From: JBCBDX01 sp039822005
GTDB lineage: Bacteria > Pseudomonadota > Alphaproteobacteria > Rhizobiales > Rhizobiaceae
NCBI GenBank assembly: GCA_039822005.1
Contig: JBCBMZ010000001.1
Coordinates: 682,001-746,000 of the forward strand
Direction of reading: 5' to 3'
DNA length: 64,000 nt
A program made the translations under genes and the position numbers. Below, piece by piece: positions 52,226 through 60,589 of the stretch (its first letter is position 1; every line of letters begins with the position of its first letter). The notes under the pieces were generated by a model. That model worked only from the letters and a program-made list of their open reading frames with translations. It did no database searches and was not told where the DNA came from.

Positions 52226-52609
52226 ATGAACATATCCGAAGTATCAAGACTTGCTCAGCTTCCCACCAAAACGGTACGCTACTACGCCGATATCGATTTG
52301 GTCGCGCCATGTGGAAGATCCGAAGCCGGTTACCGAACTTACAGCGACACTGAACTCAGAAAGCTTGTTTTTGTGCGCCGCGCACGCGAGTCCGGCTTTT
52401 CCATCGAAGAATGCCGTGAACTGTTGGGCCTTTATGAAGATGATGATCGCAACAGTGCCGATGTGAAAGCCATCGCGTCCAAAAAACTGAAAGAGATCAA
52501 AGCAAAGCAGCGAGAATTGCAGATGCTGCACGATGAGCTGGCGCATGTTGTGCAAAGCTGCCGTGGTGATGATCGGCCCAACTGCCCGATCATCGATTAC
52601 TTGAGCTAA
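52226..52609 (+). CDS. MerR-family regulator, CueR/HmrR copper-sensing type
   Basis: A 127-residue MerR protein: MNISEVSRLAQLPTKTVRYYADIDLV is the DNA-binding head with the dimer helix after it. The C-terminus has SCRGDDRPNCPIIDYL: two Cys separated by seven residues, the metal loop that in CueR binds Cu(I)/Ag(I). No other metal-site type fits as well. Divergent from its presumed target operon. Its stop (TAA 52607-52609) is one base from the convergent carB end. Confidence 0.9.
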   Translation: MNISEVSRLAQLPTKTVRYYADIDLVAPCGRSEAGYRTYSDTELRKLVFVRRARESGFSIEECRELLGLYEDDDRNSADVKAIASKKLKEIKAKQRELQMLHDELAHVVQSCRGDDRPNCPIIDYLS

Positions 52610-52610
52610 G

Positions 52611-55600
52611 CTAGGCGAAATAGCTCTGGAGCGGTTTTACTTCCAGCTTGCCATGAGCCAGCGCTTCAATAGCCTGACCGGCAGCAATCGCGCCCGAAAC
52701 AGTCGTAAAGTACGGTAACTTTTGCTCCAACGCTGCGCGGCGGATTGATTTGGAATCGGAAATCGCCTTGTTACCCGATGTGGTGTTGATCACGATCTGA
52801 ACCTCGCGGTTGCGGATGGCATCTTCCACATGCGGTCTGCCTTCAAGCACTTTGTTGATGCGCACAGCGTCAACGCCATTTTCCTTCAGATAGGTCTGCG
52901 TGCCTCCGGTCGCCATGACGCGGAAGCCGAGAGTTGCAAAACGATTTGCAGTCTCCAAGACCGCTGATTTGTCTTCATCCTTCACTGAAATAAACACGGT
53001 GCCGGTTTTCGGCAGTTCGCTTCCCGCCCCTAACTGGGCCTTGGCAAATGCCATGGCGTAATCCGTATCCAGTCCCATAACCTCGCCGGTTGAGCGCATT
53101 TCAGGCCCCAGCAACGTATCGACGCCTGGGAATTTGGAGAACGGGAAGACTGCTTCCTTGATCGCGATGTGTTTGAGTGAGGCGGTATCCACAGGGTCGC
53201 CATAGTGACCGACCGCGCCGCCCAGTGCTTCACCGGCCATGATCCGCGCGGCGATTTTGGCAATGGGAAGCCCCACCGTCTTGGCGACAAACGGCACGGT
53301 GCGCGATGCGCGCGGGTTCACTTCCAAAATGAAGATTTCACCATCCTTGATGGCGTATTGCACGTTCATCAGACCGCCAACATTGAGCGCTTTGGCGAGT
53401 TGAACCGTCTGCGCTTTCAGATCAGCAACGATGTCTTCACTGAGCGAATGCACGGGCAGCGAGCAGGCGCTGTCGCCGGAGTGGATACCGGCCTCTTCAA
53501 TATGTTCCATGACGCCACACACATAGACATCCTCGCCATCGCAAAGGCAATCGACATCCACTTCAGCAGCACCGGAAAGATAGGTATCGAACAGGAGAGG
53601 GTTGGTACCAAGCAGGGTGTTGATCTGGCCGGTCTTGTCGTTCGGGTAACGGGCCTTGATGTCCTCGGGGATCAGTTCGGGAACCGTGGAAAGCAAATAG
53701 CCATCCAGTGCCTTGTCATCGCGAACGATTTGCATCGCCCGGCCACCCAGAACATAGGAGGGGCGTACAACCAGCGGGAAGCCAAGATCATGCGCAACCA
53801 GGCGCGCTTGCTCGACCGAGTGCGCAATGCCGTTTTTCGGCTGCGTCAAGTCCAGTTTGATTAGAAGTTTTTGGAACCGGTCGCGATCTTCTGCCAGATC
53901 AATCGCATCGGGCGATGTGCCTAAAATCGGTATGCCAGCTTCTTGCAACGCTTCAGCCAGCTTCAATGGCGTTTGACCGCCAAACTGGACAATCACACCA
54001 ACCAGTTCGCCCTTGGCTTGTTCGATCGTCAGGATCTCCAGCACATCTTCCGCTGTCAATGGCTCAAAATAGAGCCGGTCGGACGTGTCATAGTCAGTCG
54101 AAACGGTCTCGGGGTTACAATTGACCATGATGGCTTCAAATCCCGCATCGCGCAGCGCAAAGGCGGCGTGACAGCAGCAATAGTCAAACTCAATGCCCTG
54201 GCCGATACGGTTGGGGCCGCCGCCGAGGATCACAACCTTCTTGCGATCGGACACTTCGGCTTCGGACCGAAGCGCACCATCAAACGGCACTTCGTAGGTC
54301 GAGTACATATAGGCTGTCGGAGACGCGAACTCTGCCGCGCAGGTATCGATCCGTTTGTAGACGGGCACCACATCCAGCGCGTGGCGCGCCGAGCGGACCT
54401 TGTCGGCATCCATACCGGTCAGGGAGGCGAGCCGCTGGTCTGAAAAGCCGGCGGCTTTGAGCATACGCATATTGCCTGCATCGGTAGGAAGTCCGTGGGC
54501 GCGTACGCGGTCCTCCAGCGCTATAATCTCTGAGATGCGTTGCAAAAACCATGGGTCGATCCCGCAGCCCGCATGGATCTGTTCGTTGGTGAAGCCAAGC
54601 CGCATGGCCTGTGCGACCATACGCAGACGATCGGGCGTCGGTGTGCCGATGGCCGCCTTAATCGCGTTTTCATCATCGCCTTCCCCAAGGCCCGGAATTT
54701 CGATTTCGTCCAAACCGGTCAGGCCGGTTTCCAGCCCGCGCAACGCTTTTTGCAGCGATTCAGCAAAGGTGCGGCCGATGGCCATCACTTCGCCGACGGA
54801 CTTCATAGCGGTTGTCAGATAGGGTTCGGCACCGGGGAATTTCTCAAACGCAAAGCGCGGGATTTTGGTGACTACATAGTCGATGCTGGGCTCGAACGAG
54901 GCAGGCGTCGCGCCGCCGGTAATGTCATTTTCCAGTTCATCCAGCGTGTAGCCACAGGCCAGTTTTGCCGCGATTTTGGCGATGGGGAAGCCTGTCGCCT
55001 TTGACGCCAACGCAGACGAACGCGACACGCGCGGGTTCATCTCGATCACGACCAAGCGCCCGTCTGCCGGATTGACCGCAAACTGCACGTTCGAACCGCC
55101 GGTCTCAACGCCAATCTCACGCAGCACCGCAATCGAGGCGTTGCGCATGATCTGATATTCTTTGTCGGTCAGCGTCAGGGCGGGGGCAACGGTGATGGAA
55201 TCGCCCGTGTGAACGCCCATCGGATCGACATTTTCGATCGAGCAGATGATGATGCAATTGTCCGCCTTATCGCGCACAACTTCCATCTCATATTCTTTCC
55301 AGCCCACGACGCTTTCGTCGATCAGCACTTCGGTGGTGGGCGAAGCATCCAAGCCACGCTCGACAATCGCCATGAACTCGGACGCATTATAAGCAATGCC
55401 ACCACCCGTACCGCCGAGCGTAAAGGAAGGCCGGATCACGGCGGGAACGCCAATCTCATCCAGCGCGATGGCCGCTTGTGCCATGGCGTGGCGCATATAG
55501 CGCTGCTTGCGGTCTGACGTGCCGTCGCGCCACTCCTGCTCTAGCGCTTCCAATGCCGAATCCAGCGCTTCGCCGGTTTCGGTCTCCAAAAGCTTTTGGC

Positions 55601-56114
55601 GACGCGCTTCATGCGCCTTGCGATCCACATCCTTGATGTCGGAGGCATTGACGAGCATGGAGCGCGGGCTTTCAAGGCCGATCCGGTCCATCGCCTCGCG
55701 GAACAATTTGCGGTCTTCGGCCTTGTCGATGGCTTCCGGCGTCGCGCCGATCATCTCGACATCCAGCTTGTCGAGCACGCCCATCGCTTTGAGGGAAAGG
55801 GCCGTGTTGAGCGCTGTCTGGCCGCCCATGGTCGGCAGCACGACGAGCTTTTCGTCCGGGCGCTCGGCGCGTTCTTTTTCGATGATTTTGGCGACGACTT
55901 CAGGCGTGATCGGTTCGATATAAGTTGCGTCCGCCAGCTCCGGGTCCGTCATGATCGTTGCCGGGTTGGAGTTCACCAGCACGATCCGGTAGCCCTCATC
56001 TTTCAGCGCCTTGCAGGCTTGCGTGCCGGAATAGTCAAACTCACAGGCCTGCCCGATGATGATCGGCCCCGCGCCGATGATCAGGACGGTGTCGATATCT
56101 GTACGTTTGGGCAT
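52611..56114 (-). CDS. carB: Carbamoyl-phosphate synthase large chain
   Basis: Synthesises carbamoyl phosphate for arginine and pyrimidine synthesis. Two homologous ATP-grasp halves, the first with SSALASKATGFPIAKIAAKLACGYTLDE and the second with PRASRTVPFVAKTVGLPIAKIAARIM, then a C-terminal MGS-like allosteric domain (ATGGTQTYLKENGV). 1167 residues, normal length. It is 4.4 kb from carA with unrelated genes between, and ends against the CueR-type gene without a terminator. Confidence 0.97.
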   Translation of the reverse strand: MPKRTDIDTVLIIGAGPIIIGQACEFDYSGTQACKALKDEGYRIVLVNSNPATIMTDPELADATYIEPITPEVVAKIIEKERAERPDEKLVVLPTMGGQTALNTALSLKAMGVLDKLDVEMIGATPEAIDKAEDRKLFREAMDRIGLESPRSMLVNASDIKDVDRKAHEARRQKLLETETGEALDSALEALEQEWRDGTSDRKQRYMRHAMAQAAIALDEIGVPAVIRPSFTLGGTGGGIAYNASEFMAIVERGLDASPTTEVLIDESVVGWKEYEMEVVRDKADNCIIICSIENVDPMGVHTGDSITVAPALTLTDKEYQIMRNASIAVLREIGVETGGSNVQFAVNPADGRLVVIEMNPRVSRSSALASKATGFPIAKIAAKLACGYTLDELENDITGGATPASFEPSIDYVVTKIPRFAFEKFPGAEPYLTTAMKSVGEVMAIGRTFAESLQKALRGLETGLTGLDEIEIPGLGEGDDENAIKAAIGTPTPDRLRMVAQAMRLGFTNEQIHAGCGIDPWFLQRISEIIALEDRVRAHGLPTDAGNMRMLKAAGFSDQRLASLTGMDADKVRSARHALDVVPVYKRIDTCAAEFASPTAYMYSTYEVPFDGALRSEAEVSDRKKVVILGGGPNRIGQGIEFDYCCCHAAFALRDAGFEAIMVNCNPETVSTDYDTSDRLYFEPLTAEDVLEILTIEQAKGELVGVIVQFGGQTPLKLAEALQEAGIPILGTSPDAIDLAEDRDRFQKLLIKLDLTQPKNGIAHSVEQARLVAHDLGFPLVVRPSYVLGGRAMQIVRDDKALDGYLLSTVPELIPEDIKARYPNDKTGQINTLLGTNPLLFDTYLSGAAEVDVDCLCDGEDVYVCGVMEHIEEAGIHSGDSACSLPVHSLSEDIVADLKAQTVQLAKALNVGGLMNVQYAIKDGEIFILEVNPRASRTVPFVAKTVGLPIAKIAARIMAGEALGGAVGHYGDPVDTASLKHIAIKEAVFPFSKFPGVDTLLGPEMRSTGEVMGLDTDYAMAFAKAQLGAGSELPKTGTVFISVKDEDKSAVLETANRFATLGFRVMATGGTQTYLKENGVDAVRINKVLEGRPHVEDAIRNREVQIVINTTSGNKAISDSKSIRRAALEQKLPYFTTVSGAIAAGQAIEALAHGKLEVKPLQSYFA

Positions 56115-56257
56115 GGGCGCGGCTTCTGTTTTCTTTGCACGAAAAGGCCGGAAGGAACGGTCCCGCCGGCTGATCGCATCTGACTTGTCTGGCTAAGCGC
56201 CCGCTATAGCGAAGCTGCGCAAAAATGTAACCCCGCGAGTTGTGGAAAAAGCATCAA

Positions 56258-58183
56258 CTAGCACGGGTCGGGCGGGATTGGTGGGTGATTGTCAATAAAC
56301 GCGTTCAGCAAGAAAATGCCATCAGCATCCGCATAGAAGCGCCAGCGCCCAAAAAACGCGGCGTCATCCAAGATGGCCGTGCACCAGCGCTCCGGCGGCT
56401 CGACACCGGCAGGCAAGGTGACAGATCCGTCACCAAATGTTGTCTCCCAGCCTTGCAGCTCGGCCACATTCACGCCGGATAAGTCGGCTACCCTGAAAGC
56501 CACTAAAGGAATTGACGTGGCTTTCAGGGTAGCCGCATCGCCCAATGTCAATGGCCTATCGTCTTTCCCAAACAACTGCGCGCCGAAGAGGTTCGCCCCC
56601 TGCAACTGCGCGCCGAAGAGGTTCGCCCCCTCCAACTGCGCCCAGCGGAGGTCCGCCCCCTCCAACCTCGCCCACCTGAGGTCCGCCCCTTCCAACTGCG
56701 CTTCCCATAGCTTCGCCCCCTGCAACTGCGCGCCGAAGAGGTTCGCCCCCTCCAACTGCGCCCTGTCGAGGTCCGCCCCTTCCAACTGCGCTTCCCATAG
56801 CTTCGCCCCCTGCAACTGCGCGCCGCTGAGCTCCGCTCCCTCCAACTGCGCGCCGAAGAGGTTCGCCCCCTCCAACTGCGCCCTGTCGAGGTCCGCCCCC
56901 TCCAACTGCGCCTCGCGGAGGTCCACTCCCGGCAGGAATGCGCCGCTAAGATTAGCACCTTTCAGATTTCGGACTGCCAGGTTCGGTTTCGGTGCAACAT
57001 CCAGATACGTCTTTCGCCGCTCTCGCCATGCTGCGGTGAATTCGCTTTCCACATCACGCCCATCAAGCGCGGCAAACGGATCAGCATAATCCAAACTCTC
57101 TCTTTCAGCCCAAGCGGCGCGAAATTCTTTTTCCGCCTCTGCCCGGCTGAGCCAATCGGTTGGCAATGCGGTAAGGTAAGCCTCCGACAGATCGGCACCG
57201 CGAATAAACGGGTGGCCAAAACGCATATAAAATTTGTCACTGGCCAACGCCCATTGCTCCGAAGCATTGGCCACACTCGTGCGGCGCTCGTCCCAATAGT
57301 CTGAGATTTCCCCAGACCCGCCGTTCGCTAACCGCCAAATTTGTATCCACTCCGCCTTTTCAACGCCGTCTGCCATCAGCTTTGCCCGCTCCAGCGGATG
57401 CATGCCGGGGAACCAATCGCTGGCCGTGCGGGCCAGCGACGCGCCGACGACCAACACGCCGAGAATCGTGAAAACACCGCTGGTTGCCACTGTCCTGACA
57501 AAGCGTGTTTCCCGATCAACCGGGCGCGGAGGCTGAATGCTGCCGCCCAAAAGCCGTGTCGCCGTGCGCCAGCTGTGCCAACCCATCGCGAGCATGGCGA
57601 CCATGAGCAGGCCGAGGGGCGCGGTCATCATGTCATAATGCGCCGGTGCGGATTGCCACCAGAATAGCCCGACCACCAGCGGCGCAAAGCCCCAGACCAT
57701 TGTGGTTGACATGATTGTGCCCAGCCAACCAAATGCGCGCGGCTCGACGCAGGCCGCTGGCATGGGTTCGACCGACTTTTCAGCCGCGTGGCGAGCCATT
57801 GCGTGCCGTTTGCGCAAGGCCCATTCATTGACCAGCCATGGCGTGACGACCTTGTTCAGGGGCTGCCCATCAATACGTGGCGGCGCGGTCCCAAGCTCTT
57901 TCCAGAGCAATTCAAGATAGATGTGATGATAGACGTAGATGGCGGCAACCAGCACCGCGCCCGACACGAAAAAGAAGGTGATCGGGATCGACACATTCAG
58001 GAATGGCAGCAACGTCATATTGTCGAGTGCGAAGAAATCCACATCTTCCACGCCCATCAGCGTAACACCGCAGTACACAAGGACGCCCAGTAGCCCGATC
58101 CACGTCGCCCGCGCGTTGGCGGTGATTGCGGTGATACGCGTCAGTTGCTTTTCAACGTCTACAGCCATTGAGTCGTCTGACAT
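56258..58183 (-). CDS. Membrane protein with pentapeptide-repeat domain
   Basis: About 641 residues. The N-terminal part has four hydrophobic segments (for example WIGLLGVLVYCGVTLMG and FFFVSGAVLVAAIYVYHH in the first 110 residues), then a soluble region, a block of pentapeptide repeats with A(D/N)LxxA units such as QLEGADLDRAQLEGANLFGA (twelve 10-residue units), and a C-terminal region with PPERWCTAIL. Pentapeptide repeats fold as a right-handed quadrilateral helix; function here is unknown. ATG 58183 (MSDDSM) is a reasonable start; ATG 58210 is another. It sits between carB and carA. The DNA of the repeat block is nearly identical from unit to unit, and a long perfect hairpin lies just 3' of it. 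Confidence 0.75.
   Translation of the reverse strand: MSDDSMAVDVEKQLTRITAITANARATWIGLLGVLVYCGVTLMGVEDVDFFALDNMTLLPFLNVSIPITFFFVSGAVLVAAIYVYHHIYLELLWKELGTAPPRIDGQPLNKVVTPWLVNEWALRKRHAMARHAAEKSVEPMPAACVEPRAFGWLGTIMSTTMVWGFAPLVVGLFWWQSAPAHYDMMTAPLGLLMVAMLAMGWHSWRTATRLLGGSIQPPRPVDRETRFVRTVATSGVFTILGVLVVGASLARTASDWFPGMHPLERAKLMADGVEKAEWIQIWRLANGGSGEISDYWDERRTSVANASEQWALASDKFYMRFGHPFIRGADLSEAYLTALPTDWLSRAEAEKEFRAAWAERESLDYADPFAALDGRDVESEFTAAWRERRKTYLDVAPKPNLAVRNLKGANLSGAFLPGVDLREAQLEGADLDRAQLEGANLFGAQLEGAELSGAQLQGAKLWEAQLEGADLDRAQLEGANLFGAQLQGAKLWEAQLEGADLRWARLEGADLRWAQLEGANLFGAQLQGANLFGAQLFGKDDRPLTLGDAATLKATSIPLVAFRVADLSGVNVAELQGWETTFGDGSVTLPAGVEPPERWCTAILDDAAFFGRWRFYADADGIFLLNAFIDNHPPIPPDPC
56485..56535. 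repeat. 19-bp perfect inverted repeat inside the pentapeptide gene
   Basis: Arms 56485-56503 and 56517-56535 are exact reverse complements (CGGCTACCCTGAAAGCCAC and its complement) around a 13-nt loop. It lies inside the coding frame, 46 nt from the repeat block, and would make a stable hairpin in the mRNA. Confidence 0.93.
56581..56940. repeat. Twelve 30-bp tandem repeats coding the pentapeptide block
   Basis: Twelve units of exactly 30 bp in phase. Units 2, 6 and 10 are identical, units 5 and 8 are identical, and units 7 and 11 differ by one base. The period of four units (120 bp) between identical copies points to recent duplication or gene conversion. Each unit codes one 10-residue (two pentapeptide) step. 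Confidence 0.93.
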
Positions 58184-58280
58184 GACGTTTGTTTGCCCCT
58201 TGCCCGTCATACGCAACAATGTGCCCGGTGCATGGGGCCGGTTCAAGCAAATATCACATATTTATGCGACAGATCGGGGC

Positions 58281-58787
58281 CTACTTCCCCAACTTCCCAA
58301 ATGCTTTGCGTCTTGTTCTTGCCGTCGGGCGGAACGGTTGCGGTTCACTTTGATAAGTCGCTTGGGGTTCCTGCGGACGATGTGAAAACGCCCGGTTTTC
58401 ATCCACCCGGTATGCCGACAGCACCTGATCGCGCTTGTGCTTCTTGGATTGGCGAGCATAGCCGGTAAACTCAACGCCGACAAAATTGGCGCGTGACCAA
58501 ACGATTTTGCACGGGCGTATGGTGCCATCGACCGGCACGGTCAACTCGAACTGAAGGGGAAGCGTGGCCACGTCTTTGAACTCAAGCTTGGCACCCGTGT
58601 CGCTGACATCACGCACAACGCACTCAACCACACTGTGCAATTCGCTCCAACCGGCAAAACCCTGCTTCAAGGTGCGAAGCCGCGGTTGCCGTTCCTCCAT
58701 TTCCATATGTTCTGCCATCATTCCCATGACTGCCCGGTCAAAGATTCTTGCCGCGGCGGTCTTAACAGTCGTTTGCCATCCAATCAT
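58281..58787 (-). CDS. PilZ-domain protein
   Basis: A 168-residue protein with one PilZ domain (about residues 30-120): PRLRTLKQGFAG, CVVRDVSDTGAKLEF (the DxSxxG c-di-GMP motif) and VGVEFTGY. PilZ binds cyclic di-GMP; the RxxxR motif is only partly matched. A Lys/Arg-rich tail of about 40 residues follows. The start is uncertain: ATG 58787 is the longest, and internal ATGs at about 58727-58712 are equally possible. Output role unknown. Confidence 0.75.
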   Translation of the reverse strand: MIGWQTTVKTAAARIFDRAVMGMMAEHMEMEERQPRLRTLKQGFAGWSELHSVVECVVRDVSDTGAKLEFKDVATLPLQFELTVPVDGTIRPCKIVWSRANFVGVEFTGYARQSKKHKRDQVLSAYRVDENRAFSHRPQEPQATYQSEPQPFRPTARTRRKAFGKLGK

Positions 58788-58967
58788 GAACGCGCGCGGT
58801 TAATGGGGGGCAACGGAAAACTTAAACTTGTGGTTGCAGTATTGTGTATTGAGAAAGGATGGCGAAGCTGCTGCGGTGGTTCGGCCGTATTCGAACATGC
58901 CAACATTGCACTTGCGGTGGTTTAACCGATGCGCGACAAGATTGGCTGCAATGGTGGGGAGGGCCCT

Positions 58968-59930
58968 ATGCGGTTAGAAGGCAGGCGACGCTCGACAAAC
59001 ATTCAAGACTTGCGCGGTTCGTCATCGCGCGGTCGCTCGCGCAACGGATTTGGCGCACCGTCGCGCCAAAGGCGCGTTCGAATGCCATCTTCCCGGCGCT
59101 CGCCGGTGCGCTCTTCGGGCGGTGGGATTGGCGGTATTGTCATCATGGTTGTCCTGTTTTTTGCGCTCCGGGCTTTCGGGATCGATCCGTTGCAGATTTT
59201 GGGAGGTGGCGGCCTGCCGGGCGGCTCTGCCTTTGATCAACTTGTGCCTCAAACCCAATCCAGCCGGGCACCCGCGCCAAGTGTGACGCGAAATGACGAG
59301 CAGACGGTGTTTATTTCCCGTGTGCTGGCGGAAACCGAGGACGTCTGGAACGGTGTATTTCAGGCGGAGGGGGGCAACTACCCCGAGCCGACGCTGGTGT
59401 TGTTTGAGCGGCAAGTCGCATCCGCATGCGGACGCGCCAGTTCGTCGTCCGGTCCGTTTTATTGCCCGGCGGACCGCAAGATTTATATTGATTTGAACTT
59501 CTTTGACCAGCTCGCCAACCGCTTCAACGCATCGGGCGATTTTGCCCAAGCCTATGTGGTCGCGCACGAGGTCGGCCATCACATTCAAAACATCATCGGC
59601 GTGCTGCCGCGCTTTAATCAGATGCGTCGCCAGATGAGCCAGGCTGAGCAAAATGCCATGTCTGTGCGCGTGGAACTGCAGGCCGACTGTTTTGCTGGCA
59701 TCTGGGGGCATTTCACCGAACAAAAAGGCTTGCTGGAACGCGGTGATCTCCAAGAAGCGCTCAACGCCGCAGCACAGATTGGCGATGACGCGATCCAGAT
59801 GCGCACACGCGGCTTCATTGTGCCCGAGAGTTTCTCGCATGGCACGTCCGAACAGCGCCGCGACTGGTTCTTGCGCGGGTTTGAAACGGGGCGTTTTGCC
59901 GCCTGTGACACATTCAATAATCCAATTTGA
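58968..59930 (+). CDS. Neutral zinc metallopeptidase, YpfJ type
   Basis: A 320-residue membrane-anchored protein: an Arg/Ser-rich cytoplasmic N-terminus (about 40 residues), one helix (about 46-65; GIGGIVIMVVLFFALRAFGI) and a periplasmic domain with YCPADRKIYIDL, then the zinc motif AHEVGHHIQN (HEVGH, about 195-199) and a late ELQADCFAGIW. ATG 58968 has GGGGAGGG upstream. Followed by the DUF2161 gene, whose TTG start overlaps the stop. Confidence 0.88.
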   Translation: MRLEGRRRSTNIQDLRGSSSRGRSRNGFGAPSRQRRVRMPSSRRSPVRSSGGGIGGIVIMVVLFFALRAFGIDPLQILGGGGLPGGSAFDQLVPQTQSSRAPAPSVTRNDEQTVFISRVLAETEDVWNGVFQAEGGNYPEPTLVLFERQVASACGRASSSSGPFYCPADRKIYIDLNFFDQLANRFNASGDFAQAYVVAHEVGHHIQNIIGVLPRFNQMRRQMSQAEQNAMSVRVELQADCFAGIWGHFTEQKGLLERGDLQEALNAAAQIGDDAIQMRTRGFIVPESFSHGTSEQRRDWFLRGFETGRFAACDTFNNPI

Positions 59931-60589
59931 GTAACGCCAAAACAAAGCCCAAAGAGGCCGATCTCTACCCGCCCATCAAGGCGCTTTTGGTAGCGCAGGG
60001 CTATGAGGTGAAGAGCGAGGTGGCCTCAGCGGACATTGTTGCAATACGCGGCGATGAAGCACCCATCGCGGTAGAGATGAAGATGGGTTTTTCGCTCGCA
60101 CTCTTTCATCAGGCGGTCGAACGGCTCACCCTTGTTGAAGCGGTTTATATTGCCGTGGCGCGCGGCACCGGCGCAGGCTTCTCGAAAGCGCTGAAAGCCA
60201 ACATAAAGCTGTGCCGCCGCCTGGGCCTGGGTCTCATCACAGTCCGCCTGAAAGATGGTTTCGCAGAAGTGCATTGTGACCCCGTCCCGTACGCGCCGCG
60301 CAAGAATAAGCGCAAATCGCAGGCACTGTTGCGAGAGTTTCAAAAGCGCCAGGGCGACCCGAATGTCGGTGGTGTCTCGCGCACGACAATCGTAACCGCT
60401 TACCGGCAAGACGCACAAAAGATCGCCGACTATCTAAGAGAAAACGGTCCAACCAAGGCGTCCATTGTGGCCAAAGAAACCGGCATAGAACGCGCCCGTA
60501 CGATCATGGCCGACAATCACTATGGCTGGTTTGAGAAGGTTGAGCGTGGGGTATACGGCCCTGCCGTCAGCCCTTCGCCTCCGCAATAA
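59927..60589 (+). CDS. DUF2161 protein, PD-(D/E)XK nuclease-like
   Basis: A 220-residue protein. The N-terminal half has a PD-(D/E)XK-like core ADIVAIRG...IAVEMKMGFS, and a later YRQDAQKIADYLRENGPTKASIVAKETG is probably a winged-helix part. DUF2161 members have been called phosphodiesterase-like; activity is unproven. It starts with TTG 59927, overlapping the peptidase stop by 4 nt with no ribosome site of its own, so it is coupled. Its 3' end overlaps the end of convergent carA by 23 nt. Confidence 0.8.
   Translation: MSNAKTKPKEADLYPPIKALLVAQGYEVKSEVASADIVAIRGDEAPIAVEMKMGFSLALFHQAVERLTLVEAVYIAVARGTGAGFSKALKANIKLCRRLGLGLITVRLKDGFAEVHCDPVPYAPRKNKRKSQALLREFQKRQGDPNVGGVSRTTIVTAYRQDAQKIADYLRENGPTKASIVAKETGIERARTIMADNHYGWFEKVERGVYGPAVSPSPPQ

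Noticed and set aside
56581..56940. CRISPR-like array
   Set aside because: Units are contiguous 30-bp tandem repeats with no spacers and encode protein.
56373..57089. Rightward Asn/Cys/Ser-rich repeat protein opposite the pentapeptide gene
   Set aside because: It only reflects the 30-bp repeats read in antisense; the leftward frame has the A(D/N)LxxA pattern and membrane helices.
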